From a bacterium SM23_31 (GTDB taxonomy: Bacteria; SM23-31), in assembly GCA_001304035.1 (NCBI GenBank), contig LJUD01000099.1, forward strand, positions 1 to 18,162: DNA of 18,162 nucleotides, given 5' to 3'. This document shows, piece after piece, positions 14,585-18,162 of this stretch (the first letter of the stretch is position 1; every line of letters begins with the position of its first letter). The position numbers and the translations under genes are program-made. Under the pieces are notes generated by a model, which ran no database searches, was not told the origin of the DNA, and saw nothing but the letters and a program-made list of their open reading frames with translations.

Positions 14585-15101
14585 TTCTACAATCACATTT
14601 ATATATAGCACATCGCATTTTTCCCACCTGCCTGACAAGAATAATATAAAAAAAAGAAAAAACGATTATTGATTTTTTTTGAAAATAAATGTTTTTTTGA
14701 AACTTTTTCAGTTTCTTGCCGTATATATGGTAGATATATAATGGTATGTTTTTATAAAAAGCAAGTATTTACATATCACTATTATTCTTTTAAATGTTTT
14801 AGTTGTACTTGGCAAACATATTTTTTCGACTTTAATAATTTTTTTCTGAACTTTTTACCCTGTTGAATTGTCTTATTTATAGTAATGTCCTATTATGGTA
14901 GTTGATGCTCACACTCCATTTGAAATTCTTTCTTCTTTTGCTGAACCGGAATAGCTGCTCGAAATACTCTGATTGATTAGGCATTGCTTTGGTTTGATAA
15001 GATTTAAAGCAGTCGAACTTATTAGTATTTTTTAAATTCGCAAGTTAACTGAAGCTTTATATATACACCATTCCACATTTGAAATAAAGATTGGGTAAGA
15101 T
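14585..15101. other. AT-rich intergenic stretch without a recognisable gene
   Basis: These 517 bp contain long A and T runs (14648-14662, 14671-14680, 14692-14698) and one small perfect inverted repeat GAAACT-TTTTC-AGTTTC (14699-14715). A 65-codon open frame at 14669-14866 is mostly Phe, Tyr and Cys, as expected from AT-rich noncoding DNA, and was not called. The region probably carries the promoter of the adaptor genes, but no single site stands out. Confidence 0.6.
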
Positions 15102-16586
15102 ATGCAATCCGAGTTTTCCTTATTAAAAGAAGTAATTAACCGTAAAGTTTTACGGTTCGCGCTGCTGTCGATAGCAGGCATGATAATAATCATATTCGCC
15201 GTGATGTATTTCTTTAAAGAGCCTCCGCCCGAGCCTGAGTTATATACTATAACAAAGCAGGATCTTGAAATAACGTTTATTGAATCGGGAAAGATTCAAC
15301 CTGTAAGGAGTAAGGAAATTGCAGTACAAAGTCTTACATCCGGTTTGATAATATTGTCGCGTGAGGAGACGCAAATAGTATACTTAATACCCGAAGGCAC
15401 ATTTGCACAGCCGGGTGATACCCTGGTAAAACTCGACGTTTCAAATTTATTGACTCAACGCGAAACTTTAGTTGAAGAGCTCAATACTGAGGTCCAAAGC
15501 TATGAAGATTTACTTGAGAACCAGAAATTGGAGGAACGGAAGGATGAACGAAAACTGGATAACATTAATTATGAGCTGGAATCAAAAAGATTAGAGGTGC
15601 AGCTTGCGGAATATAGCTCGGACAATACCCAAAAGCAGAAACAATTACAGCTTGAAATTGCTCTGCTCGATTCTATAGACAAAGTTACGGAAATTGCAGG
15701 ACAAAGAGTTGAAAGAAAGTTAAAGCTCTATCAGGCAGAACTTCGTGTGACAAATGCCGAGAAAAAATTAAGTGCATTGGATGATCAAATTGCTTCATTT
15801 ACGATAATCGCAGAAAATCCGGCTCTTGTTGTTTATGCCCAAAATTATGATACCGGTCAAAAATATGAAGTAGGAGACAAATTAGATTATTTATTCTATC
15901 CCTTATTACAATTACCAGACCTTTCATCAATTTACGCTATCCTGCATGTTAATGATATTGACCGTTCGAAGGCCTGGATAGGGCAGGAGGGCAGGCTCAG
16001 GCTGGAGGCGTATCCGGATACGGTATTCACGGGCAAAGTAAATGATCTTACAATTTCTTCTTCAAGTACACCGGATATTTTTATGCCGGTCAGTCAAAAT
16101 ACAAATGTAAAGACTTTCACGGTGCGTTTTCTGCTTGACGGCACGGACAAACGCATGAGACCGGGAATGAAAGCATCGGTGGAGCTTATAGTAGAACGAT
16201 TAGAAGACGTTCTTGCCGTTCCATTGACCTCTGTATTTGAGTATGGTGCTAAGCCGTGTGTGTACGTTGCAGATGGAGATGAACTGCGGCTCAGGGAGGT
16301 TGAATTAGGCAAAAGAAACTCGGTAATGGTGGTTATTGAAAACGGGCTCGAAGAAGGCGATAAAATCCTTAAACAGCCGCTGAACTATGCCGGTGCAAAA
16401 CTTGGAGAATATGAAGAGTTACGCCGTCGTGAAGAGGGAATCGCGATACTGGATGAGCATTTTAAAGCGATTGAGGAGCTTGGTATTCAATACGATTATG
16501 ATAAATTCAGGGAAGAGGAAGAAAAAAAAGCAAAACAAGCCGCATCGCCCGATACTACGAAAAAACTTAGAATTATAAAATATTAA
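15102..16586 (+). CDS. HlyD/RND-type periplasmic adaptor (membrane fusion) protein 1
   Basis: This 494-residue protein begins with a short cytoplasmic tail and one membrane anchor (about 19-38). A first half-lipoyl/barrel region follows (about 45-120), with the typical FIESGKIQPVRSKEI opening and PGDTLVKLD. A long coiled-coil hairpin spans about 125-225 (rich in Glu, Lys and Leu). Beta-barrel segments follow, with DLSSIYAILHVND (about 275-287), MRPGMKASVELIV (about 352-364) and LAVPLTSVFEYG (about 370-381). The C-terminal membrane-proximal part contains VYVADGDELRLREVELG and ENGLEEGDKI. A charged extension (about 440-494) is unusual. Adaptors of this kind bridge an inner-membrane pump (RND or MacB-type ABC) and an outer-membrane channel. 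The gene is followed after 48 bp by a second adaptor, indicating one operon; the pump is presumably beyond the right edge. The ribosome site is weak (GGGTAAGA, 15093-15100). Confidence 0.82.
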   Translation: MQSEFSLLKEVINRKVLRFALLSIAGMIIIIFAVMYFFKEPPPEPELYTITKQDLEITFIESGKIQPVRSKEIAVQSLTSGLIILSREETQIVYLIPEGTFAQPGDTLVKLDVSNLLTQRETLVEELNTEVQSYEDLLENQKLEERKDERKLDNINYELESKRLEVQLAEYSSDNTQKQKQLQLEIALLDSIDKVTEIAGQRVERKLKLYQAELRVTNAEKKLSALDDQIASFTIIAENPALVVYAQNYDTGQKYEVGDKLDYLFYPLLQLPDLSSIYAILHVNDIDRSKAWIGQEGRLRLEAYPDTVFTGKVNDLTISSSSTPDIFMPVSQNTNVKTFTVRFLLDGTDKRMRPGMKASVELIVERLEDVLAVPLTSVFEYGAKPCVYVADGDELRLREVELGKRNSVMVVIENGLEEGDKILKQPLNYAGAKLGEYEELRRREEGIAILDEHFKAIEELGIQYDYDKFREEEEKKAKQAASPDTTKKLRIIKY

Positions 16587-16634
16587 TGATTTTTAAAAAT
16601 ATTTAATTAGTCTGTATATCGGTGTAAATGTACA

Positions 16635-17987
16635 ATGGATAACAAATCACGTTTTCATAGCGGCGCCCGTATAAAATATTTTATAGTTGGGGCGGTAGTT
16701 GTAACGCTTGGTTTGATTTTTTATTTTGGCAGTGAAAGTACAACCTTAGAAGTGGAGACATTTGAAGCTCAAAAGGGAGAATTTGTCGTCGATGTAGTAG
16801 TCTCAGGAGAAATTAAAGCACACAATCCTGTGAGTATCAAATTCTCCAGAATAACGGGTTTATCAACATATATGAAAATAGTAAAGTTAGTTCCTGAAGA
16901 TGAATTTGTCGAAAAGGGTGATTTTCTTGTTCAAGTTGACGGGTCCGATTTAGAAGACAGGATTTCCAATTACGAATTAACTTTAACCACAAAATACCAG
17001 GAACTCGAAGTGTTGTTGGCGCAGCAAAGAACAGATTCGGTTCGCAGAGAAAACCAACTGAAGACGATTCAACTGAATTTAGAACTCAATAAGGCAACAT
17101 TTTTAAAATCCAAATTTGAACAGGAAAATAAAAGACGGGAAATGGAAATTAGTATGCAATTGGCAGAATTAAGGCTTTTGGATAAAATAGATGAAATTGA
17201 AAGTAAAAAATTAGAAAATATAGCAAAACTCAATACTATATATGATGAGGTAAGGCGGTATGAAAAATACGTCTCTGATTATACTAAACGCCTTGAAGAA
17301 ACAATTATTTATGCCCCGGTATCCGGTATGGTTGTCTACAAGGAAGCGCGCTTAAGGACAGATACAGGTGCCGCATCGACAAAAGAAAAAATCAGATTAG
17401 GAGTATCTGTTTATTACCGTGAACCACTCATGGAGCTGACTGATCTATCAGAAATGCTTGTTGAAACAGCAGTAAATGAGATCGAAGTCGGGAAAATTAA
17501 ACGTGAAAATGAAGTAATAATTAAGATTGATAAAAATAAAAAAGTTTACTACGGCACCATTTCTCGCATAGCTACTATAGCTGAAAAAGTATATATTGAT
17601 CCGACAAATCGCGAAAAATTTAGAAATTTGTATACCATAGAGATTTTAGTTAAAAACACGGAAGAAAACACGGAAAATAATGGTCGACTCAAGCCGGGAA
17701 TGTCGGCTACTTGCAGAATAATCACCGACAGGGTACCGGATGCTGTATACGTTCCCATTCAATCGGTTTTTGAAGTGGAAAATGAGACGTATGTTTATGT
17801 AAAAGATGGCGAAACGTACGAAAAAACTCCCGTTGTTATCGGAATTAAGAATAATGACTATGTAGTAGTAGAAGAAGGTCTTGAACCCGGTCAGCTTGTT
17901 ACATTCCGTGATCCGTACAAGAAATTGCAGGATGTCGGAAAAAAGTCTGAAGTGCCAATAACAAATCAAGCTGTAAATATTAAGTAG
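16635..17987 (+). CDS. HlyD/RND-type periplasmic adaptor (membrane fusion) protein 2
   Basis: This 450-residue paralogue has the same domain order as the preceding gene. An N-terminal anchor spans about 14-31. A first half-barrel contains VVSGEIKAHNPVSIKFSR and VEKGDFLVQVDGSDLE, and a coiled-coil hairpin spans about 100-222. The second lipoyl half is marked by IIYAPVSGMVVYKEA (about 226-240). Beta-barrel DLSEMLVETAVNEIEVGKI, RLKPGMSATCRIITD and VYVPIQSVFEVENETYVYV follow, then a membrane-proximal domain ending EEGLEPGQLVTFRDP. Unlike the first copy it retains a clear lipoyl GMVVYKE motif and lacks the charged tail. No clear SD precedes the ATG; TGTAAATGTACA stands there instead, so coupling to the first gene is plausible. 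Two non-identical adaptors in tandem suggest a transporter using a mixed adaptor ring or duplicated pumps. The substrate is unknown. Confidence 0.82.
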   Translation: MDNKSRFHSGARIKYFIVGAVVVTLGLIFYFGSESTTLEVETFEAQKGEFVVDVVVSGEIKAHNPVSIKFSRITGLSTYMKIVKLVPEDEFVEKGDFLVQVDGSDLEDRISNYELTLTTKYQELEVLLAQQRTDSVRRENQLKTIQLNLELNKATFLKSKFEQENKRREMEISMQLAELRLLDKIDEIESKKLENIAKLNTIYDEVRRYEKYVSDYTKRLEETIIYAPVSGMVVYKEARLRTDTGAASTKEKIRLGVSVYYREPLMELTDLSEMLVETAVNEIEVGKIKRENEVIIKIDKNKKVYYGTISRIATIAEKVYIDPTNREKFRNLYTIEILVKNTEENTENNGRLKPGMSATCRIITDRVPDAVYVPIQSVFEVENETYVYVKDGETYEKTPVVIGIKNNDYVVVEEGLEPGQLVTFRDPYKKLQDVGKKSEVPITNQAVNIK

Positions 17988-18162
17988 TTGAAGTAAAAAG
18001 ATATTTTATGACCCGAATTATTAAGCTGTATAATTCATAAACTTTTTAGAAATAATGTATTTTGAAATGTTTACGATAAAGTTGGACAAATTGTTCTTTG
18101 AAATAAGTTATGGTTAATATTTATCTCCGGTTCGGTTAATGGTAGTGATTTTTGCTTGATTT

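Noticed and set aside
14427..14672. 81-codon frame overlapping the nhaC end
   Set aside because: Most of it lies inside the well-supported nhaC gene in another frame.
14669..14866. 65-codon frame
   Set aside because: Composition is dominated by Phe, Tyr, Cys and Asn as in translated AT-rich noncoding DNA, with no SD and no family resemblance.
18056..18118. Short frame starting ATG TAT TTT near the right edge
   Set aside because: Only 20 codons, no SD and no recognisable sequence; nothing else is seen in 17988-18162.

Overview
The window looks like a piece of chromosome from an uncultured Gram-negative bacterium. By inspection it is AT-rich, and most starts have a Shine-Dalgarno (SD) sequence. 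The gene set (an alternative GlmU-like protein, a NagB/PIG-L fusion gene, TonB C-terminal domains, six-bladed-propeller lipoproteins, paired HlyD adaptors) suggests the Bacteroidetes/FCB side of the tree. I cannot name a phylum from sequence alone. No tRNA, rRNA, CRISPR array, phage or transposase gene was seen.

Region 1 (1-4540) has a divergent layout. A secreted penicillin-acylase-family hydrolase, cut off by the left edge, runs leftward. A BlaI-type repressor and a BlaR1-type receptor run rightward. An 18-bp palindromic site just upstream of blaI fits a BlaI operator. The receptor is remarkable: a cytoplasmic M56 zinc-protease domain is followed by a transmembrane helix, an ExbD/TolR-like periplasmic segment and five TonB C-terminal-like domains in place of the usual penicillin-binding sensor. 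An in-frame ATG with a strong SD, placed exactly at that last helix, could also produce the periplasmic half alone.

Region 2 (4763-5923) is a lone beta-propeller lipoprotein.

Region 3 (6401-10204) concerns amino sugars. It holds an alternative GlmU-like nucleotidyltransferase/acetyltransferase and a NagB-type glucosamine-6-phosphate deaminase whose PIG-L/LmbE deacetylase half lies in the -1 frame. The frame change falls on a perfect A_AAA_AAC slippery heptamer. A pair of inverted, covarying palindromic repeats sits in the gap between the two genes.

Region 4 (10339-14584) concerns peptides and ions. It holds an intact PepT-like M20 peptidase, an M14 carboxypeptidase-like gene broken by an internal deletion plus frame change, and an NhaC Na+/H+ antiporter.

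Region 5 (15102-17987) holds two tandem HlyD/RND-type periplasmic adaptor proteins; their transporter partners are not inside the window. The last 175 bases contain no recognisable gene.
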